Source of the DNA: Photobacterium ganghwense
GTDB taxonomy: Bacteria; Pseudomonadota; Gammaproteobacteria; Enterobacterales; Vibrionaceae
NCBI RefSeq assembly: GCF_003025595.1
Contig: NZ_PYMI01000001.1
Location: 744,001 to 808,000, forward strand
DNA length: 64,000 nucleotides
Direction: 5' to 3'
In this document: in pieces, positions 32,706 through 43,830 of the stretch
How the letters are laid out: each line of letters opens with the position of its first letter
How positions within the stretch are numbered: the stretch's first letter is position 1
Position numbers and translations under genes: made by a program
The notes under the pieces: model-generated
Told to the model about the DNA's origin: nothing
Database searches by the model: none
What the model saw: only the letters and a program-made list of their open reading frames with translations

Positions 32706-33290
32706 ATGAAACAAAGTCACTTTTTTGCCCACCTTGCCCGCATGAAACTGATCCAACGCTGGCCACTGATGCGTTGCGTTGAAACAGAGAACATTTCAGA
32801 GCACAGCCTGCAAGTTGCTTTTGTCGCCCATGCCCTGGCACTGATTAAAAACCGTAAGTTCGGCGGGCAGACCAACCCGGAGCGTATTGCGCTGCTTGGC
32901 ATGTTTCACGACTGCAGTGAAGTACTGACCGGTGACATGCCCACTCCTATCAAGTACTACAACCCGGCCATTGCCGAGGAATACAAAAAAATTGAGCTGG
33001 CCGCCGAGAAAAAACTGCTGTCGATGCTGCCGGAAGAATTTCGCGACGACTATGCGCCGCTGCTCGACAGTCAAAAAGTCTGTCAGGAAGATTATGCGAT
33101 CGTGAAACAGGCTGACAGCCTGTGCGCCTACCTGAAATGCCTGGAAGAGCTGAATGTCGGCAACCATGAGTTTGCGTCAGCGAAAAAGAACCTGGAGCAG
33201 ACCCTTGCTACTCGCTCAACGCCGGAGATGCAATACTTTTTAGAAACCTTCGTGGAAAGCTTTAACCTCACCTTGGACGAGATCAGCTGA
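32706..33290 (+). CDS. yfbR: 5'-deoxynucleotidase (YfbR family)
   Basis: An HD-domain phosphohydrolase that removes phosphate from deoxynucleoside 5'-monophosphates. In 194 residues the metal site is visible: H in [15 protein letters not shown] (about 33-47), the HD pair in [23 protein letters not shown] (about 65-87) and the later D in [12 protein letters not shown] (about 133-144). Its last base is the first base of dgt, so the two nucleotide-pool enzymes are translated together. Confidence 0.92.
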   Translation: MKQSHFFAHLARMKLIQRWPLMRCVETENISEHSLQVAFVAHALALIKNRKFGGQTNPERIALLGMFHDCSEVLTGDMPTPIKYYNPAIAEEYKKIELAAEKKLLSMLPEEFRDDYAPLLDSQKVCQEDYAIVKQADSLCAYLKCLEELNVGNHEFASAKKNLEQTLATRSTPEMQYFLETFVESFNLTLDEIS

Positions 33291-34672
33291 TGACCCCGAT
33301 TACCCTCAATTCGGCTTTCAAGGATATCTGGGAAGCGCGCAAGAGCAACGAACAAAAGATGCGCCGTAATGACCATCGTTCAGCCTACCAGCGTGACCGC
33401 GCCCGGATTCTGCATTCCGCCGCGTTTCGGCGCCTGCAAGCGAAAACCCAGGTGCATGGTGCCGGCCACCATGACTTTTACCGCACCCGCCTGACTCACT
33501 CACTGGAAGCTTCGCAAATTGGCACCGGTATTGTGGCTCAGCTCAAAATCAAACAGCCGGACTTTCGTCACCTGTTGCCTTCCAACAGCCTGATGGAAAG
33601 TCTGTGCCTTGCGCATGATATTGGCCATCCGCCCTTCGGGCACGGTGGCGAAGTTGCCCTGAATTATATGATGCGTGAACATGGCGGGTTTGAAGGCAAT
33701 GCCCAGACGTTTCGCATTGTCACCCTGCTGGAACCTTACACCGAACACAACGGGATGAACCTCTCGCGTCGTACCCTGCTGGGACTGCTGAAATATCCGG
33801 CATTTATCAGCCAGACCCGGGCCACGGAGTTGCCTGCGGATGTGCACCATTTTCGTCACCTGAAAGCCAAAGACTGGTATCCGGCCAAAGGTATCTACAA
33901 CGACGACAGCGAATTACTGCACTGGGTACTGGAGCCGCTTTCGACTCATGACCGCGAACTGTTCAGCCTGATGCGGGCAGAGCGCGGCCATCCCCGGGAG
34001 CACCTGAAAACCCGGTTCAAGTCGCTGGACTGCTCCATCATGGAACTGGCCGATGATATCGCATATGGCGTACATGATCTGGAAGATGCCATTGTGATGG
34101 GAATTGTCACTCGAGAACAATGGCAGGAAGCCGTTGCCAGTCGATTGGCCGATTGCGGCGAACCCTGGCTGGAAGAGCGAATTGGTTTACTCAGCGAGCA
34201 GCTGTTCGGCACTCATCACCAGCGTAAAGATGCCATTGGTGCCATGGTCAATGCGTTGCTGACGTCCATCCATATCGCGCCTGCGATTCAAAATGGCATC
34301 GACAGTTTTGAAAACCCGCTGCTACAGTGGAATGCCTTTTTGTCTGAGCCAATGGAGTCTGTGCTGGATGTGCTCAAGCAATTTGTCAGCCAGTACGTGG
34401 TGCACAAGCCGGATATCCAGTTACTGGAGTACAAAGGTCAGCAACTGGTAATGGAGTTGTTTGAAGCCTTTGCGTCCGACCCTGAGCGGCTGCTCCCGGA
34501 AAACACCCGCGAGCGTTGGCGCCAAGCCTACGATCTTGGCCTCAATGATCACCGTATCATCGCCGACTACATTTCCGGTATGACGGATGGATTTGCCCAG
34601 CGCCTGTACAGCACCCTGTTCCAGCCAACCTCGGCCGGAAACCTGATTGGAATGGACGGTCAGGGTTTCTGA
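33290..34672 (+). CDS. dgt: dNTP triphosphohydrolase (Dgt family)
   Basis: Hydrolyses dGTP or other dNTPs to deoxynucleoside and triphosphate. The 460-residue protein has the family N-terminus [31 protein letters not shown], the HD metal site in [12 protein letters not shown] (about 66-77) and [15 protein letters not shown] (about 105-119), and a later D in [16 protein letters not shown]. The length matches the longer Dgt-like subgroup. It overlaps the yfbR stop by one base (TGATG). Confidence 0.9.
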   Translation: MTPITLNSAFKDIWEARKSNEQKMRRNDHRSAYQRDRARILHSAAFRRLQAKTQVHGAGHHDFYRTRLTHSLEASQIGTGIVAQLKIKQPDFRHLLPSNSLMESLCLAHDIGHPPFGHGGEVALNYMMREHGGFEGNAQTFRIVTLLEPYTEHNGMNLSRRTLLGLLKYPAFISQTRATELPADVHHFRHLKAKDWYPAKGIYNDDSELLHWVLEPLSTHDRELFSLMRAERGHPREHLKTRFKSLDCSIMELADDIAYGVHDLEDAIVMGIVTREQWQEAVASRLADCGEPWLEERIGLLSEQLFGTHHQRKDAIGAMVNALLTSIHIAPAIQNGIDSFENPLLQWNAFLSEPMESVLDVLKQFVSQYVVHKPDIQLLEYKGQQLVMELFEAFASDPERLLPENTRERWRQAYDLGLNDHRIIADYISGMTDGFAQRLYSTLFQPTSAGNLIGMDGQGF

Positions 34673-34707
34673 TCCTCCGTTACACATGGACAGGCTAATT
34701 CAATAGC

Positions 34708-34744
34708 AAAAAAACAGGCGCCACAAAACGGTGCCTGTTTTTAT
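34708..34744 (+). terminator. Rho-independent terminator after dgt
   Basis: Stem AAACAGGCGCC (34712-34722)/GGTGCCTGTTT (34730-34740) with one G-U pair, followed by T; A-run before it. It may serve both dgt and the facing DTW gene. Confidence 0.85.
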
Positions 34745-34791
34745 GTTGGCCCATTACATAAACCTGCTCGTTACCGCCATTTACCGGAATC

Positions 34792-35508
34792 TCAATGGGT
34801 GTCTTCGTGTTGGCCTTTACCAGTGTCATGCCGACTGTTTTTACAACTGCCTGTGCAAGTATCAGAGCCAGTCTCTTTATCTGTCACTGTGCCCGAGTAA
34901 TTACACTCAAACACACCTTCAGGCATTTGGCGGATCTGGAAATCAATCATCCGGTTAAACACATCGAGCAGCGGAGTGAACTTCTCAGGATCATTTTCAA
35001 GTGCCGACAGCGCCAGATATCCGGCTTCTACGGTTGAGACCCCCTGATCTTTCGGGGACTTGCGAATACGGTAGTTGCCTTCCGCCGCCATATCGAGCGC
35101 CACCGTTGGCAGCTGGCGTAAATTCGCAGAAAGCTGCCACATCTTATACGCTTTCTTCCAAGTACCATCCAATAAGATCAAGGTGCGGCGCTTAGGGCTA
35201 ACCGATGATTCTGGCTGAGACGCCAGTTGGCTGATTGGCCAAGCCCCTTCCCCTGGGTAGACAACCCAGGCTTCCCGATCCGGCTCTGCCAGCAGAGCAT
35301 TGATTTCAGCGTGTCCGGAAAAGTCTTCGCCAACCCAAAGCCGGGCATTAGGCAGTGACAAGGTCAGAATGCGCGCCGTACCAATTGCCCGTTTTACTTC
35401 AGACGGGTGTTGTAATATCCACAACTCAGTTTTAGCATCAAGGACTTGAATCCAGCGGCAGATACAGGCCTTTCTGGCTTTACCGCACTGTTCACAATAT
35501 CGACTCAT
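34792..35508 (-). CDS. DTW domain protein, probable tRNA-uridine aminocarboxypropyltransferase
   Basis: A 238-residue DTW-domain protein. Members such as TapT transfer the 3-amino-3-carboxypropyl group of SAM to uridine in tRNA. Four Cys at the N-terminus (CEQCGKARKACIC) probably bind zinc, and the signature LILLDGTWKKAYKMW is at about 120-134, followed by YRIRKSPKDQGVSTVEA. The C-terminus is rich in Cys and His (TCTGSCKN, HEDTH). The start at 35508 (MSRYCEQC) fits the family; a longer start at 35541 would overlap the divergent rrtA gene. Confidence 0.85.
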   Translation of the reverse strand: MSRYCEQCGKARKACICRWIQVLDAKTELWILQHPSEVKRAIGTARILTLSLPNARLWVGEDFSGHAEINALLAEPDREAWVVYPGEGAWPISQLASQPESSVSPKRRTLILLDGTWKKAYKMWQLSANLRQLPTVALDMAAEGNYRIRKSPKDQGVSTVEAGYLALSALENDPEKFTPLLDVFNRMIDFQIRQMPEGVFECNYSGTVTDKETGSDTCTGSCKNSRHDTGKGQHEDTH

Positions 35509-35518
35509 AGGGGTTAAC

Positions 35519-36082
35519 TTGTCTGTTCGTTTTTTTATCATCCTTGCGATCAGTTTCCTGGCATTGGCACAACTGCCAGTGATTCAGCCTATCCTTGACT
35601 GGCAACGCAATGCTATCGACCACGGTGAGATTTGGCGACTGATTACGGGAAATCTGACTCATACTAACTGGCCACACATGATAATGAACAGTCTGGCGTT
35701 GGCAATTATAACTTTCATTTTCCGCCGCCATCTCACCCCAGCCATTCTGCTGAAACTGATTCTGGGGCTGTCCTGCTGTGTCGGATTATCACTGCTTTGG
35801 TCTGACATGAACCGATACGCAGGATTATCCGGTGTGTTACACGGGCTGTTCGCTTGGGGGGCTATCCGAGATATTGAGCAGGAAGACAAAAGCGGTTGGT
35901 TACTGCTTGCTGGAGTCACCGCTAAAGTACTGTGGGAACAATGGTTTGGTGGTTCAGCCAGTTCAGCAGCCCTCATCAATGCCCGGGTTGCAGTAGAAGC
36001 ACACCTTGCTGGAGCTGTGGCAGGCACAATCTGGGGGACTTGCCACGTATGGACCAAAAGGCACTGGCTTCGCCGTTCCTGA
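35519..36082 (+). CDS. rrtA: rhombosortase (rhomboid GlyGly-CTERM serine protease)
   Basis: An intramembrane serine protease of 187 residues that cleaves the GlyGly-CTERM tail of secreted proteins before their surface release. Several transmembrane helices are evident. The active site is visible: Ser in YAGLSGVLHG (about 100-109) and His in VEAHLAGAVAG (about 159-169); HTNWPHMIMNSLALA is the conserved HxxxN-type helix. The start is a TTG at 35519 with AGGGG ahead. It is divergent from the DTW gene with only 10 bases between starts, so each promoter must lie inside the other gene. Confidence 0.88.
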   Translation: MSVRFFIILAISFLALAQLPVIQPILDWQRNAIDHGEIWRLITGNLTHTNWPHMIMNSLALAIITFIFRRHLTPAILLKLILGLSCCVGLSLLWSDMNRYAGLSGVLHGLFAWGAIRDIEQEDKSGWLLLAGVTAKVLWEQWFGGSASSAALINARVAVEAHLAGAVAGTIWGTCHVWTKRHWLRRS

Positions 36083-36244
36083 AGCCATCTGCATAAAGAT
36101 AACTGCACTTTCGGCATAGCCAGTACCTGATTTGATTAAAGACAGCCGTTAACTACACAAAGCAATATGTTGTCTGCGGAGTCGAGAAGCCTACTGATCT
36201 ACGGAGAAGCTCACGGCTCTATACCGTAATTCAGATACACCATG

Positions 36245-36538
36245 TTAAAGCTGAATACGGTCACGATTTTTGTCCACCGTCGCCGGCCCAATCCCCTTCA
36301 CTTCAGAGAGTTGCTCAATCGATTCAAACTGACCATGTGTATCACGGTATTCGATGATACTGACAGCTTTCTCAGGCCCTACACCCAGCAAGAGTTTGTC
36401 CAGCTCTTCGGCATTCGCCGTATTGATGTTGACCGTAATTTCAATGCCTTCATGCTTGTTGTCATTGGCTTGTGCCATACCCAGCGGCAGACCGGCAACA
36501 ACTACGGCCAGTACCAGTGCTTTCAACGTCGTTTTCAT
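36245..36538 (-). CDS. ComEA-like exported helix-hairpin-helix protein
   Basis: A 97-residue protein with a signal peptide (MKTTLKALVLAVVVAGLPLGMAQA) and a C-terminal double helix-hairpin-helix domain: VNINTANAEELDKLLLGVGPEKAVSII (about 34-60) and IEQLSEVKGIGPATVDKNRDRI (about 73-94). Periplasmic DNA binding is implied; in Vibrio the ComEA protein of this type pulls in transforming DNA. I keep the call at ComEA-like because paralogues exist. Single gene upstream of ppiD's terminator. Confidence 0.85.
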   Translation of the reverse strand: MKTTLKALVLAVVVAGLPLGMAQANDNKHEGIEITVNINTANAEELDKLLLGVGPEKAVSIIEYRDTHGQFESIEQLSEVKGIGPATVDKNRDRIQL

Positions 36539-36634
36539 TATGATCTCCTAAAAGAACAGTCGTAGCAGGATTTGCTCTGCATAAAATGAAAAACTCTCGC
36601 CGCACCGTAAATCGAAATGCGTTTCCACCAGTCC

Positions 36635-36667
36635 AAAAAACGACGGGCCGCACAAGGCGGCCCGTCG
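36635..36667 (-). terminator. Rho-independent terminator after ppiD
   Basis: Perfect 11-bp stem CGACGGGCCGC (36641-36651)/GCGGCCCGTCG (36657-36667), followed on the minus strand by TTTTTT. Confidence 0.92.
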
Positions 36668-36686
36668 ATGAACTTATTAGTTACAA

Positions 36687-38576
36687 TTAGTTTGCAGTTG
36701 AATCAACCGCGCTGTAACTCACTTCTGAGGTATCACGCAGCACTTGCAGGGTTGCCATCACATCTTGTTGTGCCAGCATCTGCTCAAGCTGTGTTGCCAG
36801 CTGGTTGTCAGTCGCGACCGAAGACACATCAGCTTCAATGACTTTATCCAACGCAATCAGCAGGATGTTGCCTTCTGCATCACGGGTAACACCGTAAACA
36901 GATTTGCCGTCCTGAGGTTTTGCCAGTGCAAACGCTTCCTGAGCAATCATGCGATCTTCGCCCATGCGTGAAATAGTCTTGGACGCGGAGAACGCCAGAC
37001 CGTCTTCAGCCAGCATCTCTGTCTTACCGTCACGCAGAGAAGCAAGCAATGCATCGGCTTTGGCCTGTGCCTGCTCTTCGCCTTTCTGTACGGCCAGTTG
37101 CTGCTTCACTTTTTCAGAAACATCTTCAAACGGCAGCACCATCTCATCGCGGGAATCATTCACACGAACAACCACGATATGTTCAGGGCCGACTTCAATC
37201 ACATCTGAGTTCAGACCGTCTTCACGCACTTCAGGGCTGAACAGCGCCTGCAGCACGGCAGGATTTGCCAGAACGCCCGGGGCGTCAGACTGAGAAATGA
37301 AATCCGTGGTCTGTACTTTGGCATTAACCGCTTCTGCAGCGTCTTCCAGCGAATCAGGCATTTCAAACGCTTTTTCTGCCAGTGCAGTTTGCAGATCGTA
37401 GAAAGCTTCCGCGGCACGCTGTTCACGTACTTCCGCCAGAATTTCATCACGAACATCTGCAAAGGCTTTCACCTGCGGAGCCTTGATATCGTCCAGCTTG
37501 ATGATGTGGTAACCGAAGTCAGACTCCACAACGTCAGAGATATCGCCTTTCTGCAGGGCAAATGCGGCTTCCTCGAAAGCAGGATCCATCACACCGCGCT
37601 CAAACCAATCCAGCTTACCACCTTCCTGACCGCTGAAGGTGTCATCAGAAGATGTCTTTGCCAGCTCAGCAAAGTCAGCACCTGATTTCAACTGTGCCAG
37701 CAGTTGCTCCGCTTTTGCTTTCGCTTCGCTGCCTTTACCCTGAACCAGGATGTGACGAGCCAGGCGCTGCTCAGCAGTACCAAACTTACTCTTATGTTCT
37801 TCGTAGTAAGCTTTGGCATCTTCATCAGAAACTGTCAGCGTGTTTTTCAGGTTGTCACCAGACAGCTCAATGTACGCTGCTTTCACCTGATCCGGACGCA
37901 TGTACATTTGAGGATTCTGCTCGTAGAACGCTTTCGCTTCGTCATCGCTGACGTCTACGTTTTTAGTAAATTCCGCAACGTTCAGAGTCAGCGTACGAAT
38001 ATCACGCTGTTGCTGCTCAAGCTTGGTCAGCGCAGTCAGTTCATTGCTCAATGCAAAGTCACTGCCCTGAATCGCAATCAGGAACTGCTGACGCAGCAGA
38101 TCCGTACGCATGGACTCAGCAAACATATCCGGAGTCATACCGGCGCGACGCAGCAGCATGTTGTACTGTTCGTTATCAAACGCACCGTCACGCTGGAATT
38201 CAGGCATGGACAAAATGGTCTGACGTACCTGCGTATCAGAAATACGCATACCCAGTTCTTCCGCACGCTGCTGAATCAGCAGGTCATTGACCATACGGTC
38301 CAGCACGTTGCGACGGAACTGCTGTACGTAAGCCGGGTCGCCCATCAGAGTTGAAAAGTAATCACCCAGTTGCGATTGCATGCGATTACGTTCGTTCTGG
38401 TAAGCCGTCTCGAATTCGCGCTGGCTGATTTCCTGACCATCAACTTTAGCGGCAAATTGGTTACCGCTGCCAGCCAGGTAGCTTCCCACCCCTGCAAACA
38501 CAAAAGAAAGAATAATCAGACCAAGAATAATCTTAACCCAAATGCTGTTTGCGCCTTCGCGCATTCGCTCCATCAT
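36687..38576 (-). CDS. ppiD: periplasmic folding chaperone / peptidyl-prolyl isomerase-like PpiD
   Basis: An inner-membrane-anchored chaperone near the Sec translocon. The 629-residue protein has an N-terminal cytoplasmic tail and transmembrane helix (VKIILGLIILSFVFAGVGSYL, about 14-34), SurA-like N-terminal helices, a parvulin domain (from EQRLARHILVQGKG at about 269 to DFGYHIIKLDDI at about 361) and a C-terminal region. It lies in the standard block downstream of hupB, separated by 250 bp. Length matches E. coli PpiD. Confidence 0.93.
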   Translation of the reverse strand: MMERMREGANSIWVKIILGLIILSFVFAGVGSYLAGSGNQFAAKVDGQEISQREFETAYQNERNRMQSQLGDYFSTLMGDPAYVQQFRRNVLDRMVNDLLIQQRAEELGMRISDTQVRQTILSMPEFQRDGAFDNEQYNMLLRRAGMTPDMFAESMRTDLLRQQFLIAIQGSDFALSNELTALTKLEQQQRDIRTLTLNVAEFTKNVDVSDDEAKAFYEQNPQMYMRPDQVKAAYIELSGDNLKNTLTVSDEDAKAYYEEHKSKFGTAEQRLARHILVQGKGSEAKAKAEQLLAQLKSGADFAELAKTSSDDTFSGQEGGKLDWFERGVMDPAFEEAAFALQKGDISDVVESDFGYHIIKLDDIKAPQVKAFADVRDEILAEVREQRAAEAFYDLQTALAEKAFEMPDSLEDAAEAVNAKVQTTDFISQSDAPGVLANPAVLQALFSPEVREDGLNSDVIEVGPEHIVVVRVNDSRDEMVLPFEDVSEKVKQQLAVQKGEEQAQAKADALLASLRDGKTEMLAEDGLAFSASKTISRMGEDRMIAQEAFALAKPQDGKSVYGVTRDAEGNILLIALDKVIEADVSSVATDNQLATQLEQMLAQQDVMATLQVLRDTSEVSYSAVDSTAN

Positions 38577-38730
38577 AATTTGCCGTATCTCCTACTGATT
38601 CGATCTGGCATGTTACACCAACCGGAATAAGCCCAACACAGTTTGCCGGTGTTTCCACCCAGGCTTACCCGTTGAGTGATGAGTAAAGAATGCAAACAGG
38701 CCAGAGCCTGAATATCACACCACTTAAAGT

Positions 38731-38760
38731 AAAAAAGCGCATCGACCCGATGCGCCTTTA
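38731..38760 (-). terminator. Rho-independent terminator after hupB
   Basis: Stem GCGCATCG (38737-38744)/CGATGCGC (38748-38755) followed by TTTTTT on the minus strand. Confidence 0.88.
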
Positions 38761-38828
38761 GCTTTTACCAAGTTGCCAGCTTTGACAACCAGGAATTTTG
38801 TTTGTTCCTACAAACTTGGGTCTGCCCC

Positions 38829-39101
38829 TTAGTTTACAGAATCTTTCAGCGCTTTACCTGCTTTGAAGCCAGGAACTTTAGCCGCAGCGATCTGGATTTC
38901 TGCGCCAGTTTGCGGGTTACGGCCAGTACGAGCAGCGCGCTCACGTACAGAGAATGTACCAAAGCCAACCAGAGAAACCTGATCGCCTGATTTCAGGCTT
39001 TCAGACACTGCTTCAATGAAGGCATCCAGCGCACGGCCTGCAGACGCTTTTGAGATATCCGCATTTTCGGCGATTTTGTCAACTAGTTGTGTTTTGTTCA
39101 C
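38829..39101 (-). CDS. hupB: DNA-binding protein HU-beta
   Basis: A 90-residue HU subunit: [22 protein letters not shown] at the start, the body [26 protein letters not shown], which is the DNA-wrapping arm with the conserved RNPQTG turn, and the end [15 protein letters not shown]. It compacts the nucleoid as a dimer. Location between lon and ppiD is the standard one for hupB. Confidence 0.96.
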   Translation of the reverse strand: MNKTQLVDKIAENADISKASAGRALDAFIEAVSESLKSGDQVSLVGFGTFSVRERAARTGRNPQTGAEIQIAAAKVPGFKAGKALKDSVN

Positions 39102-39267
39102 GATCTCATCCCCTCTATGAACATTTCCGCTTGCAGCCTTTTGGCAAACAGTGCATCACGGATAAAAAATACCAGGTCTAATTATATCAAGTCATCGCCC
39201 AAATTGGCGCGGAAGCATTGATATTATTGAGCTAACGGCAAATTAGACTTAACTTATAGCCACACAA

Positions 39268-39307
39268 AAAAACGCTGACAAGGCTTTTTCTCCCTGAAAG
39301 CGTTTTT
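39268..39307 (-). terminator. probable terminator after lon
   Basis: Arms AAAAAACGCT and AGCGTTTTTT with a long loop lie immediately after the lon stop (39315); on the minus strand a T-run follows. Confidence 0.6.
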
Positions 39308-39314
39308 TCATTAC

Positions 39315-41687
39315 TTAACTTTGCTGCATGTCACTGTTTTGAACGTTTACCAGCTCGATGCCTGATGGATTATTCTGAAGCGCCACATTCAGCACTTCAT
39401 CAATCCAGCGTACCGGACGCACTTCCAAATCCGCAATCACGTTATCAGGAATCTCTTCCAAATCACGCTCATTTTCTTTCGGAATCAGAACGGTCTTGAT
39501 GCCGCCACGGTGTGCCGCCAGCAGTTTTTCTTTCAAACCACCAATCGGCAACACTTCACCACGCAAGGTAATTTCACCGGTCATTGCCACATCACCACGT
39601 ACCGGGTTGCCGGTCAGGCTGGATACCAGTGCCGTACACATTGCAATACCAGCACTTGGGCCATCCTTCGGTGTAGCCCCTTCCGGAACGTGAACGTGAA
39701 TATCACGCTTCTCGTAGAAGTCAGGTGAAATGCCCAGACGCTCTGCTCGAGTACGAACTACGGTCATTGCCGCCTGAATCGACTCTTGCATCACATCGCC
39801 CAGTGAACCCGTGTAAGTCAGTTTGCCTTTACCCGGCATAGATTCGGTTTCAATGGTCAGCAAATCACCGCCCACTTCCGTCCACGCCAGACCAGTAACC
39901 TGGCCAACACGATTGTTTTCTTCCGCTTTACCGTAGTCAAAACGCTGAACGCCCAGGTAATCTTTCAGGTTAGCCTGATTGATAACCACTTTCTTGGTTT
40001 GCGGATTCAGCAGAATCTCTTTCACGGCCTTCCGGCACAGTTTGGAGATTTCGCGCTCCAGACTACGCACACCCGCTTCTCGGGTATAGTAGCGGATAAT
40101 ACCGACCAGCGCCGAATCATCCACTTCCACTTCACCCGGCTTCAAGCCATTACGCTTGATTTGCTTATCCAGCAGGTGACGTTTGGCAATGTTCAGTTTT
40201 TCGTCTTCGGTGTAGCCCGACAGGCGAATCACTTCCATACGGTCCAACAACGGGCCTGGAATATTCATGGAGTTAGACGTTGCCACAAACATGACGTCTG
40301 ACAGGTCGTAGTCCACTTCCAGGTAGTGGTCGTTAAACGCATTGTTCTGTTCCGGATCCAGAACCTCCAGCAGAGCGGAAGCCGGATCGCCGCGCATGTC
40401 AGATGACATTTTGTCAATCTCATCCAGCAGGAACAGTGGGTTTTTCACCCCAACCTTGGCCATTTTCTGAATCAGCTTACCCGGCATCGAGCCGATGTAG
40501 GTCCGACGGTGACCGCGAATTTCCGCTTCATCACGTACGCCGCCCAGCGCCATACGCACATACTGACGGCCGGTTGCAGCCGCAATAGACTGACCCAGCG
40601 AGGTTTTACCAACACCCGGAGGCCCCACCAGACACAGAATCGGTCCTTTCAGCTTATTGATACGGGTCTGAACAGCGAGGTACTCAAGGATACGCTCTTT
40701 CACACGCTCCAGACCGTAGTGGTCAGCGTTCAGAATTTCCTCAGCCTTCGCCAGGTTTTTCTTCACTTTAGAGCGCTTGTGCCATGGCACGCTAAGCATC
40801 CAATCGATGTAGCCACGAACCACGGTTGCTTCCGCTGACATCGGCGACATCATTTTCAGCTTCTGCAGTTCCTGCTCTGTTTTCTCACGAGCTTCGGCTG
40901 GCATCTTCGACTCTTCGATTTTCTTCTTGAGCGTTTCGAATTCATCCGGTGCGTCATCCAGCTCACCCAGTTCTTTCTGGATCGCTTTCATCTGCTCGTT
41001 GAGGTAGTACTCGCGCTGGCTCTTTTCCATCTGCTTCTTCACGCGGCCGCGGATGCGTTTTTCCACTTGCAGCAGATCGATTTCCGATTCCATCATCGCC
41101 ATCAGGAACTCAAGGCGTTCCGTGACATCAACGATTTCCAGCACTTTTTGTTTGTCAGCCAGCTTCAATGGCATGTGAGCTGCGATGGTATCCGCAAGGC
41201 GCGCAGCTTCATCGATCCCGTTAAGTGAGGTCAGGACCTCCGGCGGGATCTTCTTGTTCAGTTTAATGAAACCTTCAAACTGGCTGATAGCGGTACGAAC
41301 CAGGACTTCCTGCTCGCGCTCGTCCATCTCTTCCGTTACCAGGAACTCAGCATCTGCCACGAAGAATTCGTCATCACGCAGATTTTCAACACGGGCGCGC
41401 TGCTGGCCTTCTACCAGTACTTTTACCGTGCCGTCTGGCAGTTTAAGCAGCTGCAGGATCGTGGCAACTGTACCCACGTTGTACAAGTCAGTGATCGAAG
41501 GTTCGTCAGTCGCCGCTTCTTTTTGGGCCACCAACAGAATTTGTTTGTTGTCTTCCATTGCCGCTTCAAGGCAACGAATAGATTTATCCCGGCCTACGAA
41601 CAATGGAATGACCATGTGCGGGTAGACCACCACATCTCGCAGTGGCAGAACGGGGATCTCAAGGCGTTCCGAACGCTCCAGGTTCAT
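39315..41687 (-). CDS. lon: ATP-dependent protease La (Lon)
   Basis: The cytoplasmic AAA+ protease that degrades misfolded and regulatory proteins. The 790-residue protein has the N-terminal LON domain ([20 protein letters not shown]), Walker [12 protein letters not shown] (about 355), Walker B LFLLDEID, and the Ser-Lys dyad in [12 protein letters not shown] (Ser about 678) and [14 protein letters not shown] (Lys about 721). I use the ATG at 41687 (MNLERSER) as in other Lon proteins rather than the one seven codons earlier. It follows clpX. Confidence 0.97.
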   Translation of the reverse strand: MNLERSERLEIPVLPLRDVVVYPHMVIPLFVGRDKSIRCLEAAMEDNKQILLVAQKEAATDEPSITDLYNVGTVATILQLLKLPDGTVKVLVEGQQRARVENLRDDEFFVADAEFLVTEEMDEREQEVLVRTAISQFEGFIKLNKKIPPEVLTSLNGIDEAARLADTIAAHMPLKLADKQKVLEIVDVTERLEFLMAMMESEIDLLQVEKRIRGRVKKQMEKSQREYYLNEQMKAIQKELGELDDAPDEFETLKKKIEESKMPAEAREKTEQELQKLKMMSPMSAEATVVRGYIDWMLSVPWHKRSKVKKNLAKAEEILNADHYGLERVKERILEYLAVQTRINKLKGPILCLVGPPGVGKTSLGQSIAAATGRQYVRMALGGVRDEAEIRGHRRTYIGSMPGKLIQKMAKVGVKNPLFLLDEIDKMSSDMRGDPASALLEVLDPEQNNAFNDHYLEVDYDLSDVMFVATSNSMNIPGPLLDRMEVIRLSGYTEDEKLNIAKRHLLDKQIKRNGLKPGEVEVDDSALVGIIRYYTREAGVRSLEREISKLCRKAVKEILLNPQTKKVVINQANLKDYLGVQRFDYGKAEENNRVGQVTGLAWTEVGGDLLTIETESMPGKGKLTYTGSLGDVMQESIQAAMTVVRTRAERLGISPDFYEKRDIHVHVPEGATPKDGPSAGIAMCTALVSSLTGNPVRGDVAMTGEITLRGEVLPIGGLKEKLLAAHRGGIKTVLIPKENERDLEEIPDNVIADLEVRPVRWIDEVLNVALQNNPSGIELVNVQNSDMQQS

Positions 41688-41767
41688 ATTATTCTCTCTT
41701 CCGTTCAATCTCTTTACTGAGTATATGGGGGCAAGGGAGCAAGATTCAACGGGATAACGTGCAGAAA

Positions 41768-41799
41768 ATAAAAAAGGAGGCGAAAGCCTCCTTTTTTTA
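41768..41799 (-). terminator. Rho-independent terminator between clpX and lon
   Basis: Stem GGAGGC (41776-41781)/GCCTCC (41786-41791) with GAAA loop, A-run on one side and T-run on the other; on the minus strand it lies directly after clpX. Confidence 0.9.
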
Positions 41800-41816
41800 T
41801 CCAGACTGGACAGAAA

Positions 41817-43097
41817 TCACTCAGCACCTGCTGCCTGACTTTCTGTGTTCTCATAAATCAGCAGAGGCTCAGATTCGCCCTTAATCACTGATTCATCAAT
41901 CACAACCTTGCTGACGCCTTCCGCAGACGGCAGTTCGTACATGGTATCCAGCAGTACCGCTTCCACGATTGAACGCAGACCACGCGCACCGGTTTTACGT
42001 TCCATCGCTTTACGTGCGATAGCCACCAGCGCATCCTCACGGAACTCAAGCTCAACGTTTTCCAGCTCAAGCAGTGCGGCGTATTGTTTGGTCAGGGCAT
42101 TCTTCGGCTCACGCAGAATCTGAACCAGTGCATCTTCATCCAGCTCGTTCAGGATCGCAGTGACCGGCAGACGACCGATGAATTCCGGGATCAGACCGTA
42201 TTTCACCAAATCTTCCGGCTCAACCTGCTCGAACAAGTCGCTCAGAGTACGGGTTTCGTCTTTCGAGCGGACATCCGCGCCGAAACCGATACCGGTGCCG
42301 GTTGCCACACGCTGCTCAACCACTTTATCCAGGCCAGCAAACGCACCACCACAGATAAACAGAATCTTGGATGTATCAACCTGCAGGAATTCCTGCTGCG
42401 GGTGCTTACGACCACCTTGTGGCGGTACAGAAGCCACCGTGCCTTCGATCAGCTTCAGCAGAGCCTGCTGAACGCCTTCACCCGACACGTCGCGTGTAAT
42501 CGACGGGTTATCGGACTTACGGGAAATCTTGTCAATTTCATCAATGTAAACAATACCGCGCTCTGCTTTAGCAACATCGTAGTCACATTTTTGCAGAAGC
42601 TTCTGAATGATATTCTCTACATCTTCGCCCACATACCCTGCTTCCGTCAGAGTGGTGGCGTCAGCCATTGTAAATGGCACGTCAAGCATGCGTGCGAGGG
42701 TCTCAGCCAGCAGTGTCTTACCACTACCCGTTGGACCAATCAGCAAAATGTTACTTTTGCCAAGCTCAACCCCTTCACTGTTGGTGTCACCATTGCGCAG
42801 GCGTTTGTAGTGGTTATATACCGCTACCGCCAGTACTTTTTTCGCATGGTCCTGACCAATCACGTATTCATCCAGGTTTGCACGAATTTGCTGTGGTGTC
42901 GGCAGTTCGCTACCTTCTCGCTTAGGCATCACTTCTTTGATTTCTTCGCGAATAATGTCGTTGCACAAATCAACGCACTCATCACAAATATAAACAGAAG
43001 GGCCTGCAATCAGCTTGCGAACTTCATGCTGACTTTTACCGCAGAAAGAGCAGTACAGCAGTTTTCCACTACCGCTCTCTTTTCGCTTATCTGTCAT
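41817..43097 (-). CDS. clpX: ClpXP protease ATPase subunit ClpX
   Basis: AAA+ unfoldase that feeds substrates to ClpP. The 426-residue protein has the N-terminal zinc domain ([30 protein letters not shown], Cys4), Walker [16 protein letters not shown] (about 120-134), Walker [11 protein letters not shown], the IGF loop that docks on ClpP (GTGIGFGAD) and the pore-loop region. It follows clpP by about 100 bp and precedes lon, the conserved order. Confidence 0.97.
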   Translation of the reverse strand: MTDKRKESGSGKLLYCSFCGKSQHEVRKLIAGPSVYICDECVDLCNDIIREEIKEVMPKREGSELPTPQQIRANLDEYVIGQDHAKKVLAVAVYNHYKRLRNGDTNSEGVELGKSNILLIGPTGSGKTLLAETLARMLDVPFTMADATTLTEAGYVGEDVENIIQKLLQKCDYDVAKAERGIVYIDEIDKISRKSDNPSITRDVSGEGVQQALLKLIEGTVASVPPQGGRKHPQQEFLQVDTSKILFICGGAFAGLDKVVEQRVATGTGIGFGADVRSKDETRTLSDLFEQVEPEDLVKYGLIPEFIGRLPVTAILNELDEDALVQILREPKNALTKQYAALLELENVELEFREDALVAIARKAMERKTGARGLRSIVEAVLLDTMYELPSAEGVSKVVIDESVIKGESEPLLIYENTESQAAGAE

Positions 43098-43203
43098 TCG
43101 CTAACCTCTTTTCGGGTTTTACCCCATCATTGCCTTGTTTTGAGTGTATAACAACTCAGGTTGTTTTGCTCCGTAAGGAAACATTTCCCACCGGAGCAAA
43201 TCA

Positions 43204-43830
43204 TCAGTTGTTACGCTGGCTCAAAACAGCATCGACCAAGCCGTATTCCACCGCTTGCTCAGCCGACATAAAGTTATCACGATCTGTGTCTCGTTCAACC
43301 ACTTCCAGCGGCTGACCCGTATGGTCGGCCAGCAGGTTGTTAAGACGATTCTTGATCGTCAGGATTTCCTGAGCATGGATCTGAATATCGGATGCCTGAC
43401 CCTGGAAACCGCCCAGAGGCTGGTGAATCATGACACGAGAATTCGGCAGGCAGTAACGTTTCCCTTTAGCACCGCCAGCCAGCAGGAAGGCACCCATAGA
43501 GCAAGCCTGACCCATACATACTGTGCTCACGTTTGGCTTGATGTACTGCATGGTGTCATAAATAGACATACCTGCAGTTACTGAACCACCTGGTGAGTTA
43601 ATGTATAGGAAGATATCTTTATCCGGGTTCTCGGATTCCAGGAACAGAAGCTGGGCAACAACCAGATTAGCCATATGATCTTCAACCTGGCCGGTCAAGA
43701 AGATCACACGCTCTTTTAACAGTCGGGAATAGATGTCGTAGGAACGTTCACCACGTGAAGTCTGCTCGACCACCATAGGAACCAGCGCATCCAAAATCGG
43801 CGACATAGCGTTTTTGTCTTGGTAGCTCAT
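43204..43830 (-). CDS. clpP: ATP-dependent Clp protease proteolytic subunit ClpP
   Basis: Tetradecameric serine protease core. The 208-residue protein has the nucleophile Ser in [13 protein letters not shown] (about 111), His in [15 protein letters not shown] (about 136) and Asp in [12 protein letters not shown] (about 185), and the conserved [13 protein letters not shown] short N-terminal propeptide is likely removed. It lies between tig and clpX. Confidence 0.97.
   Translation of the reverse strand: MSYQDKNAMSPILDALVPMVVEQTSRGERSYDIYSRLLKERVIFLTGQVEDHMANLVVAQLLFLESENPDKDIFLYINSPGGSVTAGMSIYDTMQYIKPNVSTVCMGQACSMGAFLLAGGAKGKRYCLPNSRVMIHQPLGGFQGQASDIQIHAQEILTIKNRLNNLLADHTGQPLEVVERDTDRDNFMSAEQAVEYGLVDAVLSQRNN

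Noticed and set aside
42084-43151. Long plus-strand frame of 355 codons antisense to clpX
   Set aside because: Composition is unnatural (rich in F, Q, C and H in shadow-frame style) and it lies wholly opposite clpX; a product of codon bias.
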